Shown here one piece after another: positions 41,242 through 51,731 of a DNA stretch of 64,000 bases. Each line of letters starts with the position of its first letter. Position 1 is the first letter of the stretch. The translations under genes and the position numbers were made by a program. Source of the DNA: Verrucomicrobiales bacterium (GTDB lineage: Bacteria > Verrucomicrobiota > Verrucomicrobiia > Limisphaerales > J093); assembly GCA_024233215.1 (NCBI GenBank), contig JACKPW010000005.1, positions 124,001-188,000 of the forward strand, read 5' to 3'. The notes under the pieces were generated by a model that did no database searches, was not told the DNA's origin, and saw only the letters and a list, made by a program, of their open reading frames with translations.

Positions 41242-42063
41242 TCAGAAGAAAGGGTTGTGCGCCTTTTCCTCCGCCACCGTTGTCAGGGGGCCGTGTCCCG
41301 GGCAAACAAGGGTGGCATCGGGCAGGGAGAGAATCTGTTCCCGGATCGCCAGCTTCGCTTCCGTCGCTGTGCCTGCCGCCCGTCCCATCGAACCGGCGAA
41401 GATCGCATCCCCCACGATCGCGACCGGAGGGGCGTCCTCCGGCCAGTTTCCCACGACGTAGGTCGTTCCGTCCGTTGCGTGACCGGGTGTGGGGCGGTTG
41501 GTGATGCGCAGGCTGCCCAGATGGATGAAGTCGTTTGCCCGGTTACGCTCATGCACCGCGGCGTCCGATGCGCTGGAGTGCAGCCTTGCCTTCGGATGAG
41601 CCGCCCGGATGGCCGCCAGTCCGGCCGTGTGGTCGGCATGGGAGTGCGTGATGAAGATGTGACGCAGGTCGAGCGACTCCTCCGCAATCATCTGCAGCAT
41701 GGGGGTGGCATCGAATCCGGTGTCGAACAGCGCTGCCTCCCGGGTTACCTCGTCCCACACCAGGTAGGCGTTGACACTGAATCCCGGACCCTGGCTCAGG
41801 ATTGCGCGCAGTTCACGCCAGGATTCCAGGTCCACCGTTGCCGGCTGCCATCCCGAAGCCACCGCCTGCAGTTTCCCCGGGTTCAACCCCAGCAAGCGTG
41901 CGACCCCGGGCAGGTCGGCTGGTTTCGCTGTCCGTCCCGACTCCTCGAACTGTTCCAGTTCCCCCACGCTCAAGCCCGCGGCCTTCGCCACTTCGCCCGC
42001 GTCGATTCCGGCATGCAACCGGGCCTTGCTGATGATGTCGCCTGCGTGATCCTCGAGATTCAT
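41242..42063 (-). CDS. MBL-fold metallo-hydrolase with N-terminal helix-turn-helix
   Basis: 273 residues. The first 65 residues look like an XRE-type helix-turn-helix (AGEVAKAAGLSVGELEQFEES). The remainder is a metallo-beta-lactamase fold with the metal motif His140-Ser-His142-Ala-Asp144-His145, then TPGHATDGT, GDAIFAGSMG and CPGHGPLT, closest in style to glyoxalase II. ATG 42063 gives the HTH start. Fusion of a DNA-binding-like domain to an MBL hydrolase is uncommon. Substrate unknown; a thioester is plausible from the glyoxalase-like motifs. Confidence 0.88.
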   Translation of the reverse strand: MNLEDHAGDIISKARLHAGIDAGEVAKAAGLSVGELEQFEESGRTAKPADLPGVARLLGLNPGKLQAVASGWQPATVDLESWRELRAILSQGPGFSVNAYLVWDEVTREAALFDTGFDATPMLQMIAEESLDLRHIFITHSHADHTAGLAAIRAAHPKARLHSSASDAAVHERNRANDFIHLGSLRITNRPTPGHATDGTTYVVGNWPEDAPPVAIVGDAIFAGSMGRAAGTATEAKLAIREQILSLPDATLVCPGHGPLTTVAEEKAHNPFF

Positions 42064-42378
42064 CGCCGGAATACTAGGCGCGTGCGCGATTCCGGCAAGT
42101 CCGGTCGTCCGTTCAAGCCCGGCCCGCCGCCTGCCGGAGCCATGACAATTCACCCTGGAAACCGCAGATGAACGGGTATGTGGTTTGTCAAGAGGTTGAT
42201 TCTGGAAAATGGACTGGCTTCGGGACTAGGTTCGCCTTGCGGCCGGGAGGATAGGGCTCTGCAGGAGTGCAACCTGAGCGCCCGGTCGTCCGTGGAATGC
42301 AGGGATGCATCCCGTCCGGGTCGGGGGACTTTCTCCGGCCCGGATGCCCCATGCATTTCATGGTCCAAAGCGAAAAAC
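42064..42378. other. Gap between MBL gene and IS110 transposase
   Basis: 315 bases without a supported gene. It contains a short tract ggaaaccgcagatgaacggg (near 42156) of the dispersed-repeat type, also seen at about 1926, and GC-rich inverted segments around 42300-42350. The 3' end of the insertion element must lie here or at the transposase stop, but IS110 elements lack clear terminal inverted repeats, so I cannot place it. Confidence 0.45.
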
Positions 42379-43638
42379 TCACCCCTCTTTCGGCCGCAGG
42401 CCGCATTTGTTGGTGGGGAGCGGTTTGGGAGACCATCGCTTGGAGCGGTCGAGCACGTAAATGCGGGTGCTCTGGAGGGATTCGACGATCTGCTGGCGGA
42501 AGGCGGGGCGGGTGGTGCCGAGGTTCTGGAGGGCGCGGGGGCCCGCCTGGGTGATCATCTTGCCGACCTTGAGGGAGAGGCGCGCATCGATCTCCTCAAG
42601 AGGGGTCCAACGGCCCATCATGAGGTACCAGGCGGCGACGGTGAGCTTGCGTGCCACGGCGGCGACGGCGAGGTTAAGGGAGCTTTTGCGGGCCAGGAGC
42701 TGCTTGCCCCAGCGGGTCAGGGGTGTGCGACCGGCGCGCAGGATGGAGTGAGCGGCTTCGATGAGCAGGGCACGCAGGTCCTTGCGGCCATGCCCGCCGA
42801 TTCCTCCTCGCCATTGACCCTGGCCGCTGTCATCGAAGGCGGGATTGAGTCCGAGGTATTTGACCAGGTTCTTGGGGCGGGCGAAGCGGTGGATGTCCCC
42901 GACGAAGGCGGCCAGCCCGAAGGCGACCATTTCTCGCACGCCGCAGAGCCGGCTCAAGGCAAGGAGCTTGGGATCGGTGAGGACCTCCTGGGCGATGAGA
43001 CTGCGCCAGCTCTGGCGTTGCTCTTCGGCGTGGCTGAATTCGAGCAACAGTCCCTCGATGAGTTGCCACTGCAGGAGCGACCATTCTCGAGCTTGGCGCA
43101 GTTGAGCCTCCAAGGGCTTGAGCTCGCTGAACCGGGTGCCCCGAGCCAGCCGCACGCCGTTGTCGCTGAGGTAGGAGCGGAGGCGATTGCGCAGCTGAGT
43201 GGTGCGTTTGACCGCCTTGCGATGAGCGTGGAAGAGATCGCGGCGTTCCTGGGTCTTGAGATCCGGCACCCAGACCTCCTTGGCGGTGCCGGCCAGGTAG
43301 GCTTTGGCGATGCGCACGGCGCTGATCGGGTCGTTGTTGGCGTGGGCCTCCTTGAGTTTGCCCAACTGGGTGCTTTCCAGGACCAGGGCCCGACGGGGAA
43401 TGTCGGCCAGGGTGCGGACAGTTTGGAAACTGTTGCCCGAAGCCTCCAGGAGGATGAGGTCATCGGGCTGGGTATGCTTGCGGGCCCACTGGGAAAGGCG
43501 GCTCATCGGCACTCTGTTGTGCATCTGCTCGACGAAGGCAGCGGCCGGGGTGGGCCCCTGGAGGATCGCGGCGGTGAAAGTATCGGGGTGAACGTCCAAG
43601 CCGATCACCCGCTGGACAGGACTGGGTTTTGGATTCAT
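42379..43638 (-). CDS. IS110-family transposase (DEDD recombinase)
   Basis: 419 residues. The N-terminal DEDD domain starts VIGLDVHPDTFTAAI, with LILLEASGNSFQ and NDPISAVRIAKAYLAG carrying further acidic residues. The C-terminal Transposase_20 domain has LCGVREMVAFGLAAFVGDIHRF, the YLGLNPAFDDSG motif and GGHGRKDLRALLIEAAH, which includes the serine-domain region of the family. The length is complete and the frame intact, so it may be active. IS110 enzymes use a structured bridge RNA encoded at one end of the element. It is the only mobile-element gene in the window. Confidence 0.95.
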   Translation of the reverse strand: MNPKPSPVQRVIGLDVHPDTFTAAILQGPTPAAAFVEQMHNRVPMSRLSQWARKHTQPDDLILLEASGNSFQTVRTLADIPRRALVLESTQLGKLKEAHANNDPISAVRIAKAYLAGTAKEVWVPDLKTQERRDLFHAHRKAVKRTTQLRNRLRSYLSDNGVRLARGTRFSELKPLEAQLRQAREWSLLQWQLIEGLLLEFSHAEEQRQSWRSLIAQEVLTDPKLLALSRLCGVREMVAFGLAAFVGDIHRFARPKNLVKYLGLNPAFDDSGQGQWRGGIGGHGRKDLRALLIEAAHSILRAGRTPLTRWGKQLLARKSSLNLAVAAVARKLTVAAWYLMMGRWTPLEEIDARLSLKVGKMITQAGPRALQNLGTTRPAFRQQIVESLQSTRIYVLDRSKRWSPKPLPTNKCGLRPKEG

Positions 43639-44116
43639 GCTCTCATTCGAGTTATGCAGGCGGACGGAAACGGGCCAGGCGCCTTCATGCACTCAGGTAT
43701 GCGGGGCGGTCCCCATGTAGGTGCGTTGCGCCGATGCTCATTCACAGAAACGGAGATTAGCTCCAAGGTTCATCTACGAGCGTCTCCCGGAGGCCCACCT
43801 GCTGGTTCGCAGCCAACAGGTCCTGACGGTGAACCCGTTTCCGTCCGTTCTGCAAGTGCGACCCGAGTGTGTCGGGACGCCCCGTGGACAAACCTCATAC
43901 CCTCACGGATGAACGCCGATAAGTCCCTCGGCGTGAGTCCCCCCCACGTCATCCGGATGTGTTCACCCATTGGGTGCGACGCAACGATCTCGCAAATCCT
44001 TGGGATCTCCATCCAGTCTTCGTTTCCTTCGTTTCCTTCTGTCGGCTCTGATGGGACACGGCCGAGTGCCGCCTGGCAGGGTTGACCGGTTCCCACCCGC
44101 CCGGCACTCTCGGTTC
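43639..44116. other. Noncoding region upstream of the IS110 transposase; possible bridge-RNA segment
   Basis: 478 bases with no supported gene, read on the minus strand as the 5' flank of the transposase. It contains hairpin-forming segments, for example 43798-43820 (cctgctggtt, three-base loop, agccaacagg; one mismatch). IS110 elements encode their bridge RNA in such a flank, but I cannot delimit it. The right part (about 43990-44116) also holds the promoter region of the next gene. Confidence 0.35.
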
Positions 44117-46030
44117 ATGATCTCGCGAACCTTGGGAAACGTGGTCGCCCGACCAACCTCGACGACGATGGTGATCGCAATGCTGGTATCGGCGTCGTCG
44201 CTATTGGCAGGGTCGGGTCCGATGCCCCTGGTGGTTTACGATGCCCGTCCCCTGCGGACACTGGACCTGGGTGACCCGGCCCGGGCCCGGCAACTTTGGG
44301 ATACCTGGCATGTGCTGGCGGCGTTGCAGGGGTTGGTGAACCGCGAGGAGCCGCGCCTCTACGCGCTTTACTGTCGCGAGTTCGGGGTGGAAACAGACCA
44401 GTTCTGGCTGGAGTGGTACCGGGGTGAGGATGCCTGGCTGCGGACGCGCGAATGGGAGGAGGTCGGTTCCCTGGAGGAATTGCTGGGTCGCTTTCGCTCC
44501 GCGGTGAAGGGATTGGTGGTTTACGATGAGACCGTTCCGGCAACGTCAAATGCGGCTTCCACCGCGGCCGGGGTGGAGGATTTGCTGCCGGTGCGCTTCG
44601 ATCCCGGGGAGGGTTCCTGGTACCGGAAACTGACTGTGGACCTGGGCTTTCCAGTCCGGGTGTGGCTCATCAACGAGGACGGCACCTCGAAGTTCACGGG
44701 GCGGGGACGGATTCCCGAACTCGACGAACCCTCGAGTGGCAGTGCCAAGATCGACGTCTACCGTTGGGCGATGGCCCGGTATCTGCGTCCGGGAGGCTGC
44801 AGTCCGGACATGCTGGCGTATTACCTGGACGCGTTCTGGTTGCAGCGACCGCGCCAGGGTCCGGCGGACCTTCACACGCTGAGCAATCACGACTATTTCA
44901 TCGCCCATCGGGCCTTCTTCTTCGACCTGTCCGCCTGGGCCGATGAGACGCCCAACGACGATCCCGACCAGATCCTGGGATCGGATCGCGACACCTTGTT
45001 CACCTTGATGAAGCGGCTCAACACCCTCGGCCCGGAACGGATGATCAAGGTGGGCGGCTTCACACCCTGGCCCTACAAGTACACGGACGCGCGCGGCGTG
45101 GGTGGCAAACACGGGGGGGTGCCAACCGAGTGGGAGTTCTCACGGATCATCTCGGAGTTCAACGGGTATCTGGAGGCCGACGCTGCCGGCCTGTCCGCGA
45201 TGGCGAATGCCTCGTTTCACCAGCACTACCCGCTGGCTGAATCGTACCTCCAGCCCAATCCCAAACCGACTCCGGAGGTGTGGCGGGAACGCGGCTGGGT
45301 GGACGCAACCGGACGGGTGGCCCCACGGCTTTTCATCGGACATTATGTCGGGGACTACGATGCGCCGTCCTGGCTCTACAAGGCGGTGCCGGCTTTCTTT
45401 CGTGATCCGCGCCGCGGCGAGGTCCCGCTGGGCTGGGCCTTCAATCCGAACCTGGCCGACCGCGCGCCCCAAGCCCTGATCTACGCCCGTCAACACGCCA
45501 CCACGAATGACTGTTTCATCGCCGGGGATTCCGGGGCGGGTTATGTGAATCCGCGCGCCCTGACGATCCGGCATTTCTCAGATCTGCCGTCGGGCCTCAA
45601 GGCCTGGGTGACGCATTGTGATCGATACTACCGCCAGTGGGACCTTGCGATTACCGGCTTCGTCCTCGATGGGGCAGGGGGGGCATCCACGGAGTTGGAG
45701 TATTCCGCCTACGCCCGATTCAGTCCCGACGGGCTCGGCACACATTTTGAGCCGGGGATCGCCCTCCATGCCGGGGTGCCAACCTGCCGGGAGTGGGATC
45801 TGCCTGGATCGGTGGAAGCATCCGCCGACCGGTTGGCGGCGTTCGCGAAGGAGCACCCCGGTGAACCCGCGTTCTTCTGGGCCCGCAGCATCCTCAAAGC
45901 GCCGACCTGGTATGCCGAGGTCTCCGCAAGTTTGCGCCAGCGGCATCCCGAGGTTTCGTTCGAGGTGGTCGCCCCATCTTCATTCTTCGGCCTGATCGAG
46001 CATCATCTGAAGTCCGCCGGCAGGCGCTGA
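44117..46030 (+). CDS. GxGYxYP-family putative glycoside hydrolase, secreted
   Basis: 637 residues with an N-terminal signal sequence (about 17-33, TTMVIAMLVSASSLLAG). The name-giving motif appears as GDSGAGYVNP around residue 470. The N-terminal domain (LVVYDARPLRTLDLGD...LQGLVNREEPRLYALY) matches the N-terminal part of this family, which is common in gut and soil polysaccharide degraders. The catalytic role is predicted, not proven. ATG 44117 gives the signal peptide; a longer frame to the left is in noncoding flank of the IS element. Stand-alone gene. Confidence 0.87.
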   Translation: MISRTLGNVVARPTSTTMVIAMLVSASSLLAGSGPMPLVVYDARPLRTLDLGDPARARQLWDTWHVLAALQGLVNREEPRLYALYCREFGVETDQFWLEWYRGEDAWLRTREWEEVGSLEELLGRFRSAVKGLVVYDETVPATSNAASTAAGVEDLLPVRFDPGEGSWYRKLTVDLGFPVRVWLINEDGTSKFTGRGRIPELDEPSSGSAKIDVYRWAMARYLRPGGCSPDMLAYYLDAFWLQRPRQGPADLHTLSNHDYFIAHRAFFFDLSAWADETPNDDPDQILGSDRDTLFTLMKRLNTLGPERMIKVGGFTPWPYKYTDARGVGGKHGGVPTEWEFSRIISEFNGYLEADAAGLSAMANASFHQHYPLAESYLQPNPKPTPEVWRERGWVDATGRVAPRLFIGHYVGDYDAPSWLYKAVPAFFRDPRRGEVPLGWAFNPNLADRAPQALIYARQHATTNDCFIAGDSGAGYVNPRALTIRHFSDLPSGLKAWVTHCDRYYRQWDLAITGFVLDGAGGASTELEYSAYARFSPDGLGTHFEPGIALHAGVPTCREWDLPGSVEASADRLAAFAKEHPGEPAFFWARSILKAPTWYAEVSASLRQRHPEVSFEVVAPSSFFGLIEHHLKSAGRR

Positions 46031-46153
46031 ACTGTCAAGGCGTCCGGCGGTGCGCCGATGGGGAAACACAACCCGGGGTGATAACGGGGTGACAATCCGT
46101 CTTGCCAGAACTGACGTCGCAGGCTATCCAGCAGCCGACGGTCAGACTCAAAG

Positions 46154-46159
46154 TACAAT
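46154..46159 (+). promoter_or_regulatory. Candidate -10 box of the LamG-repeat protein gene
   Basis: tacaat lies six bases before the ATG at 46166 in an AT-rich patch. If used, transcription would start at or just after the ATG. No matching -35 is seen, so this is weak. Confidence 0.2.
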
Positions 46160-46165
46160 CACTAA

Positions 46166-49100
46166 ATGAAAGCATTCAGATTCCTTCTATTTGCTACAGC
46201 TCTGGGGGCGGGGGTATTCCCGGTCGGCCAGGGGGCTGTGGTGGACCTGCCAGCATCGGCCGCCCTGCCTGCCGGCTCCTCGACCCAGCGCGGTTTCGTC
46301 GTGCGTTCGGTGCAGGCGCCCGTCGATGCTGAGATCAACAACAACTACCTGCGGGCGCTGCGCCAGTTGAACGGCACGTTGACGGACTCCGCCGGTGACC
46401 CGGTGGCGGATGAAGCGATTCCCGGTTCCGGTCCCGGTGGGGTTCATTACGTGGACCTCGTCAACTTCGAGAAGGAGGCGGGGTACCTGGAACTTACCGA
46501 TGACACCGGCACCTTCCTTTGGGATTTCTATCCGGACCTGTTTCCGGGGATCCCCGGCAGCGGGGCGCATTTCGACAAGTTCGCCGTGGAGGTCGTGGCG
46601 TTTCTGGAATTGTCCGCCGGCGAGCACACCTTCGGCGTGAGCGTCAGCGCGGACCGTACCGACGTCAACGACGACGACGGGTATGCTGTGTTCGTGGGGG
46701 CGAATCCCCGGGACTACTTTGCGACCAAGGTGGCCGAATACAGCCGGGCGGCCCAGGGGTTTGTCGCGAATCAGCACATTGAAAACCAGTGGACGGTGAA
46801 AGCGCCCGTGGCGGGTGTCTATCCCTTCCGCCTGGTTTACTGGCAGGGCGGGCGTGGCGCGAACCTGCAGTGGTACACGTTTGAGGATGGCCTGCGCATT
46901 CTCCTCAACGACGACACATACGTGAACTCGGTGAAGGCCTACCGCAACAGCACGGTGGCGGCTGCGAATGCCCCTTACGTGGCTGAAGTGGCGCCGCTGC
47001 CGGATTCCTCCGGCATCGATCCCGCCGCGAGCATCACCGCACTACTGGCGGACGGAACCACGGCAGTCAATCCCGCCTCGGTCGCACTGTCCCTCAACGA
47101 GGCGGCGGTCACCCCGGTTGCCGTGAACAAGAGCGGCATCTGGACCTCCGTGAGCCACGATCCCGATCCGGCCCGCATCGCCGTGGACAACCGGGTTCGG
47201 TTGGACTTCAGCGACACCGCCGGCGGGAACCACTCCGCCGAATGGCGGTTCGCCATCAACACCAGCGCCGGGAGTGCCAATCCCGTGGCGGGACAGTGGG
47301 ATTTCGACCGGGGCGATCTTCGCGCCACCGTGGGGGCGCCGCTGGAATACCTGGACGGACCGGCGGGAGTGACGGCGCAGAAGACCGAATTCGGCAGCAC
47401 GGCTGGTTTCGGAATCGCGGACATCGGGGGCGAGGTGGCGGAAGTCATGCGCGTCCCGGGTGACCTGGACCGGCGGATTGGCTACCTCATGGATCACGGG
47501 CTGGCGCCCAACGGGGGCGGCACGCGGGTGAACCAATACACGCTGATCATGGACGTGTATGTGGCGGAAACGGGAGCGTTTGCGGCGGCGTTGCTGCAGA
47601 CCAGTTCGATGGACAATACGGATGACGGCGACCTGTTCTGGCAGCAGGGCAACTTCGGCCAGGGAACGGGGGGCTACAACGGCAAGGGGACCTTCACGGC
47701 CGGCGCCTGGCACCGGGTGGCTGTTGCCTATGACGAGGCGGCGGAAACGCCGGTGGTGGTGAAGTATGTGGATGGCATCAAGCAGGACGACTGGACGGCC
47801 AACCAGGGATTGGACAACCCGCGCCGCACGTTGCTGGAGAAGGCGGTGTTGTTCGGTGACGGCGACCAGGATGAGCGCCGCGAGATGTTTGTGAACAGCA
47901 TTCAGATTCGCGAAGGCCGTCTGTCCGACGCGCAGCTCGCGTTGCTCGGCGGTCCCGAGGCGGGTGGTATTCCGCTGTCGCTACCCGCCAGTAGCGCCAC
48001 GGGTCAGTGGGACTTCGGCTTCGCCGATCTGTCCGCCACCATCGGATCGCCGTTGCAGTACCTGGATGGTGCCGGTGGCATGACCGAAACGGGAACGCAG
48101 TTTGGGGTTACGGGCGAAGGCGATTTCGCCGCGATCCCGAACATCGACGGTGAACCGGCCAGCATCATGCGCGTGCCCGGTGATCTCAGTCGGAACATCG
48201 GTTACATCATGGAGCACCGCATTGCCCCGAACGGGGGCGGCACGCGGGTGAACCAGTACACGCTGATCATGGACGTGTGGGTGGCAACAACCGGTTCGGG
48301 AGCGGCGGCGCTGTGGCAGACGAGTTCGACCGACAACACGGACGACGGCGATCTCTTCTGGCAGGGGAGCAACTTCGGCCAGGGCACGGGCGGTTACAAC
48401 GGCAAGGGCACGTTTACGGCGGGCGAATGGCATCGCGTTGCCGCGGCATATGACGAGGCGGCGGATCCGCCCGTCGTGGTGAAATACGTGGACGGCATCA
48501 AGCAGGACGACTGGACGGCCAACCAGGGTCTCGACAATCCCCGACGCTCGCTGTTGCCGACCGCCGTGCTGTTCGGTGACGGCGACCAGGACGAGCGACG
48601 CGAGATGTTTGTGAACAGCATCCAGATTCGCGAGGGCCGTCTGTCCGACGCCCAACTCACGTTGCTTGGTGGTCCTTCAGCGGCGGGCATCCCGATCGCC
48701 CTCCCGACCAGCAACGTCACCGGCCAGTGGGACTTCAACTTCGCGGACCTGTCCGCCACGATTGGCTCCCCGCTGCAGTACCTGGATGGTGCGGGTGGCA
48801 TGACTGAAACGGGAACGCAATTCGGCGTCACGGGCGAGGGCGATTTCGCCGCGATCCCGAACATCAACGGCGAACCGGCCAGCATCATGCGCGTGCCCGG
48901 GGATCTCAGCCGGAACATCGGCTACATCATGGAGCACCGGATCGCCCCGAACGGCGGGGGCACGCGGGTGAACCAATACACTCTCGTCATGGACGTCATG
49001 GTCGCCGATCAGGGTGCCTTCGCCGCGGCGATGCTGCAGGTCAGTTCCACCGACAACACGGACGACGGGGACCTGTTCTGGCAGCAGGGCAACTTCGGTC

Positions 49101-49627
49101 AGGGCGGCGGCGGCTACAACGGCACCGGCGCCTTCACGGCCGGTGAGTGGCATCGGGTCGTGGCGGCCTACAACATGGCGGCCAACCCGCCGGTGGTGGT
49201 CAAGTACGTCGACGGCATCTTCCAGGACAACTGGACTGCCAACCAGAGCCTCGACAATCCTCGACGTGCTCTGTTGCCAACCGCCGTGCTGTTCGGTGAC
49301 GGAGACCAGGACGAGCGACGCGAATGGTGGGTGAACGCGATCCAGATCCGATCCGCTCCGCTTTCGGGGCCTGAGATCGAGTCGATGGGCGGTCCCTCTG
49401 CCGCGGGGATTCCGATCGTGCTTGCGGTGACTCCGCCTCCGACGTTGAGCATCGAGCAGAACGGCAACTCCGTGCTGATCACCTGGCCGGCCGATGCCGC
49501 CGGCTATCGCCTGGAAGCCACGGGCGCGTTGCCCGCGACCGAATGGACCGAGATCCCGACCGGCGGGGCCAGCTCCGCCACGGTCACCATCACGGGCGCC
49601 ATGCAGTTCTTCCGCCTGAGCCGGTAG
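46166..49627 (+). CDS. Large secreted protein with three tandem LamG-like repeats
   Basis: 1153 residues. A signal peptide (about 1-23) is followed by a PA14-like beta domain (about 40-260; GEHTFGVSVSADRTDVNDDDGYAVFVG region). An Ig-like segment comes next. Three LamG/concanavalin-type domains start near residues 375, 613 and 852, each beginning GQWDF and containing GYNG and FGDGDQDERRE. The second and third are nearly identical over long stretches. The C-terminus (TLSIEQNGNSVLITWPAD...MQFFRLSR) is a short beta domain typical at the end of verrucomicrobial secreted proteins. Probably a surface or extracellular glycan-binding protein. Confidence 0.88.
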   Translation: MKAFRFLLFATALGAGVFPVGQGAVVDLPASAALPAGSSTQRGFVVRSVQAPVDAEINNNYLRALRQLNGTLTDSAGDPVADEAIPGSGPGGVHYVDLVNFEKEAGYLELTDDTGTFLWDFYPDLFPGIPGSGAHFDKFAVEVVAFLELSAGEHTFGVSVSADRTDVNDDDGYAVFVGANPRDYFATKVAEYSRAAQGFVANQHIENQWTVKAPVAGVYPFRLVYWQGGRGANLQWYTFEDGLRILLNDDTYVNSVKAYRNSTVAAANAPYVAEVAPLPDSSGIDPAASITALLADGTTAVNPASVALSLNEAAVTPVAVNKSGIWTSVSHDPDPARIAVDNRVRLDFSDTAGGNHSAEWRFAINTSAGSANPVAGQWDFDRGDLRATVGAPLEYLDGPAGVTAQKTEFGSTAGFGIADIGGEVAEVMRVPGDLDRRIGYLMDHGLAPNGGGTRVNQYTLIMDVYVAETGAFAAALLQTSSMDNTDDGDLFWQQGNFGQGTGGYNGKGTFTAGAWHRVAVAYDEAAETPVVVKYVDGIKQDDWTANQGLDNPRRTLLEKAVLFGDGDQDERREMFVNSIQIREGRLSDAQLALLGGPEAGGIPLSLPASSATGQWDFGFADLSATIGSPLQYLDGAGGMTETGTQFGVTGEGDFAAIPNIDGEPASIMRVPGDLSRNIGYIMEHRIAPNGGGTRVNQYTLIMDVWVATTGSGAAALWQTSSTDNTDDGDLFWQGSNFGQGTGGYNGKGTFTAGEWHRVAAAYDEAADPPVVVKYVDGIKQDDWTANQGLDNPRRSLLPTAVLFGDGDQDERREMFVNSIQIREGRLSDAQLTLLGGPSAAGIPIALPTSNVTGQWDFNFADLSATIGSPLQYLDGAGGMTETGTQFGVTGEGDFAAIPNINGEPASIMRVPGDLSRNIGYIMEHRIAPNGGGTRVNQYTLVMDVMVADQGAFAAAMLQVSSTDNTDDGDLFWQQGNFGQGGGGYNGTGAFTAGEWHRVVAAYNMAANPPVVVKYVDGIFQDNWTANQSLDNPRRALLPTAVLFGDGDQDERREWWVNAIQIRSAPLSGPEIESMGGPSAAGIPIVLAVTPPPTLSIEQNGNSVLITWPADAAGYRLEATGALPATEWTEIPTGGASSATVTITGAMQFFRLSR
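47290..49405 (+). repeat. Three tandem approximately 711-720-bp coding repeats
   Basis: Units start at about 47290, 48001 and 48720 (cagtgggacttc-type starts). Units 2 and 3 share long identical tracts such as ggcgaaggcgatttcgccgc with one change. The repeats encode the LamG domains. Confidence 0.88.
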
Positions 49628-49744
49628 TCTCGGGCCAGTCGCACGCGGACGCCTCCGGGCGTCCGCCACGGGATCCACATCCCGCCGGGAGCCGCTCAGG
49701 TTTCCGGCGGGATGGTGCTTTTCCTGGGGGGGGGATATCCACCC

Positions 49745-49825
49745 GTAGCGGCGAACCGGCGTTCGCCGAGCTTTCCTCACATCGTCGTACTGGCGAACTG
49801 GCGTTCACCGAACTTCCAACGGTTT
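49745..49825. repeat. Tandem pair of the gtagcggcgaac repeat unit
   Basis: gtagcggcgaaccggcgttc and gtactggcgaactggcgttc begin 43 bases apart in direct order. The first is the same 24-base unit that forms both ends of the palindrome inserted in alaS. It lies in the 301-base gap after the LamG gene. That gap also holds a gcgccgactgac motif near 49887 that recurs at about 54958. No gene is seen in the gap. Confidence 0.7.
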
Positions 49826-49928
49826 CCACAAGTCCCGCAGTCGTGGAGGTCAGCGCAACCGTTTGGATTCCCTCTCGGACAGGTATGCGCCGACTGACTT
49901 CGGCGGCCACGGCGATTTTGGGAATCCT

Positions 49929-50744
<816 letters not shown>

Positions 50745-50765
50745 GGGGCAACGCGGGTTGGAGGT

Positions 50766-51731
50766 TCAGTTGGTTTGGGCCGGACGAATTCGGGAGCGAC
50801 GGTTCTGGCTGTCGACCCAGGTGCCGACGCGCTGGTCGATGGCCTCCGGTGACTTGGGCTCCGGGTAGAGCAGAACCAGGTGGGTCAGGGTCCAGGACTC
50901 CCCGGCGGCGTACTCCAGCGGTGCCTGGTCGAGGTTCTGGGTGGCCGACAGATAGGCGAACGGCGTCAGCATGCTGAAGAAATGCGAGGGTGCCCCGCGG
51001 TTCAACGGGCTGCCCGCCAGCACGACGGTGGCCGGATGTTCCGGTTGATCGAAGATGACGGCGCCCCACCGTGCCGCGCGCACATCCTGCCGGCTGTTGC
51101 TCAGGTCCGGCTTTTCACCGCCCACCCAGTGAACCGCCAGGGGGTCGAGTTCCTTCAGGAACCGCATTCCCAGGCCGTGGTAATTGGCGCCCTCCAGCCT
51201 GACCCGATCCACGCCCGCGGCGGGTTCGAAACGGGAACGCCAGACCAAAGCCACTTCGCGGGCCGTAGCGTCCACGGTCAGGGTCAGGGTGCGCAGTTCG
51301 TTGACAAGCGGTTTGGCGCCCGGCTCGGCCCCCACCCAGGTCAGCCGTTGGCGAAACATGGCCCGGGGAGTGCCCCGACGATCGACGCCGCCTTGTTCTC
51401 CGAGGGTTTCGACGGGCTTCTCCAAGCCATACCCGCCGACCTCCTCCCAGAAGTTCACCCCGTTCACGCGGATGCCGTACATCAGCGCGTGATGGTGCAG
51501 GTGATCCTCCGGTGAATCCCGCAGGATGTTCTGCCCCTGAAGCGTGTGAAGCTCGCGGATGTATGGCTTCTTCTTGTCCGAACCGAAGTGATAGACGCAC
51601 AGGGGTTTTCCCTCCCAGCGCACGATCCAGTCCGAGTCCGGGACAATTTCGGTGGTGAGGGGCGTCTCGGCCGCCGTCGCGAGGGGCAGCCAGACCAGCC
51701 CCAGAAAGGTGAATATGGTGAAGCGTTTCAT
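50766..51731 (-). CDS. DUF6807 (PmoA-like) secreted protein
   Basis: 321 residues. A signal peptide ends near residue 20 (LVWLPLATAA). The domain carries the conserved His-rich motif SPEDHLHHHALMYGIRVNG. DUF6807 proteins are usually encoded beside Gfo/Idh/MocA oxidoreductases, as here: its ATG overlaps that gene's stop (ATGA). Function unknown; the context suggests sugar or glycoside metabolism in the periplasm. Confidence 0.87.
   Translation of the reverse strand: MKRFTIFTFLGLVWLPLATAAETPLTTEIVPDSDWIVRWEGKPLCVYHFGSDKKKPYIRELHTLQGQNILRDSPEDHLHHHALMYGIRVNGVNFWEEVGGYGLEKPVETLGEQGGVDRRGTPRAMFRQRLTWVGAEPGAKPLVNELRTLTLTVDATAREVALVWRSRFEPAAGVDRVRLEGANYHGLGMRFLKELDPLAVHWVGGEKPDLSNSRQDVRAARWGAVIFDQPEHPATVVLAGSPLNRGAPSHFFSMLTPFAYLSATQNLDQAPLEYAAGESWTLTHLVLLYPEPKSPEAIDQRVGTWVDSQNRRSRIRPAQTN

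Noticed and set aside
42178..44085. Long plus-strand open frame (635 codons) across the IS110 element
   Set aside because: Antisense to a clear DEDD transposase; no domain found in the plus frame.
49745..49825. Possible CRISPR array from spaced gtagcggcgaac units
   Set aside because: Only two diverged units with about 19 bases between them and no cas genes; it fits the dispersed palindromic repeat family instead.
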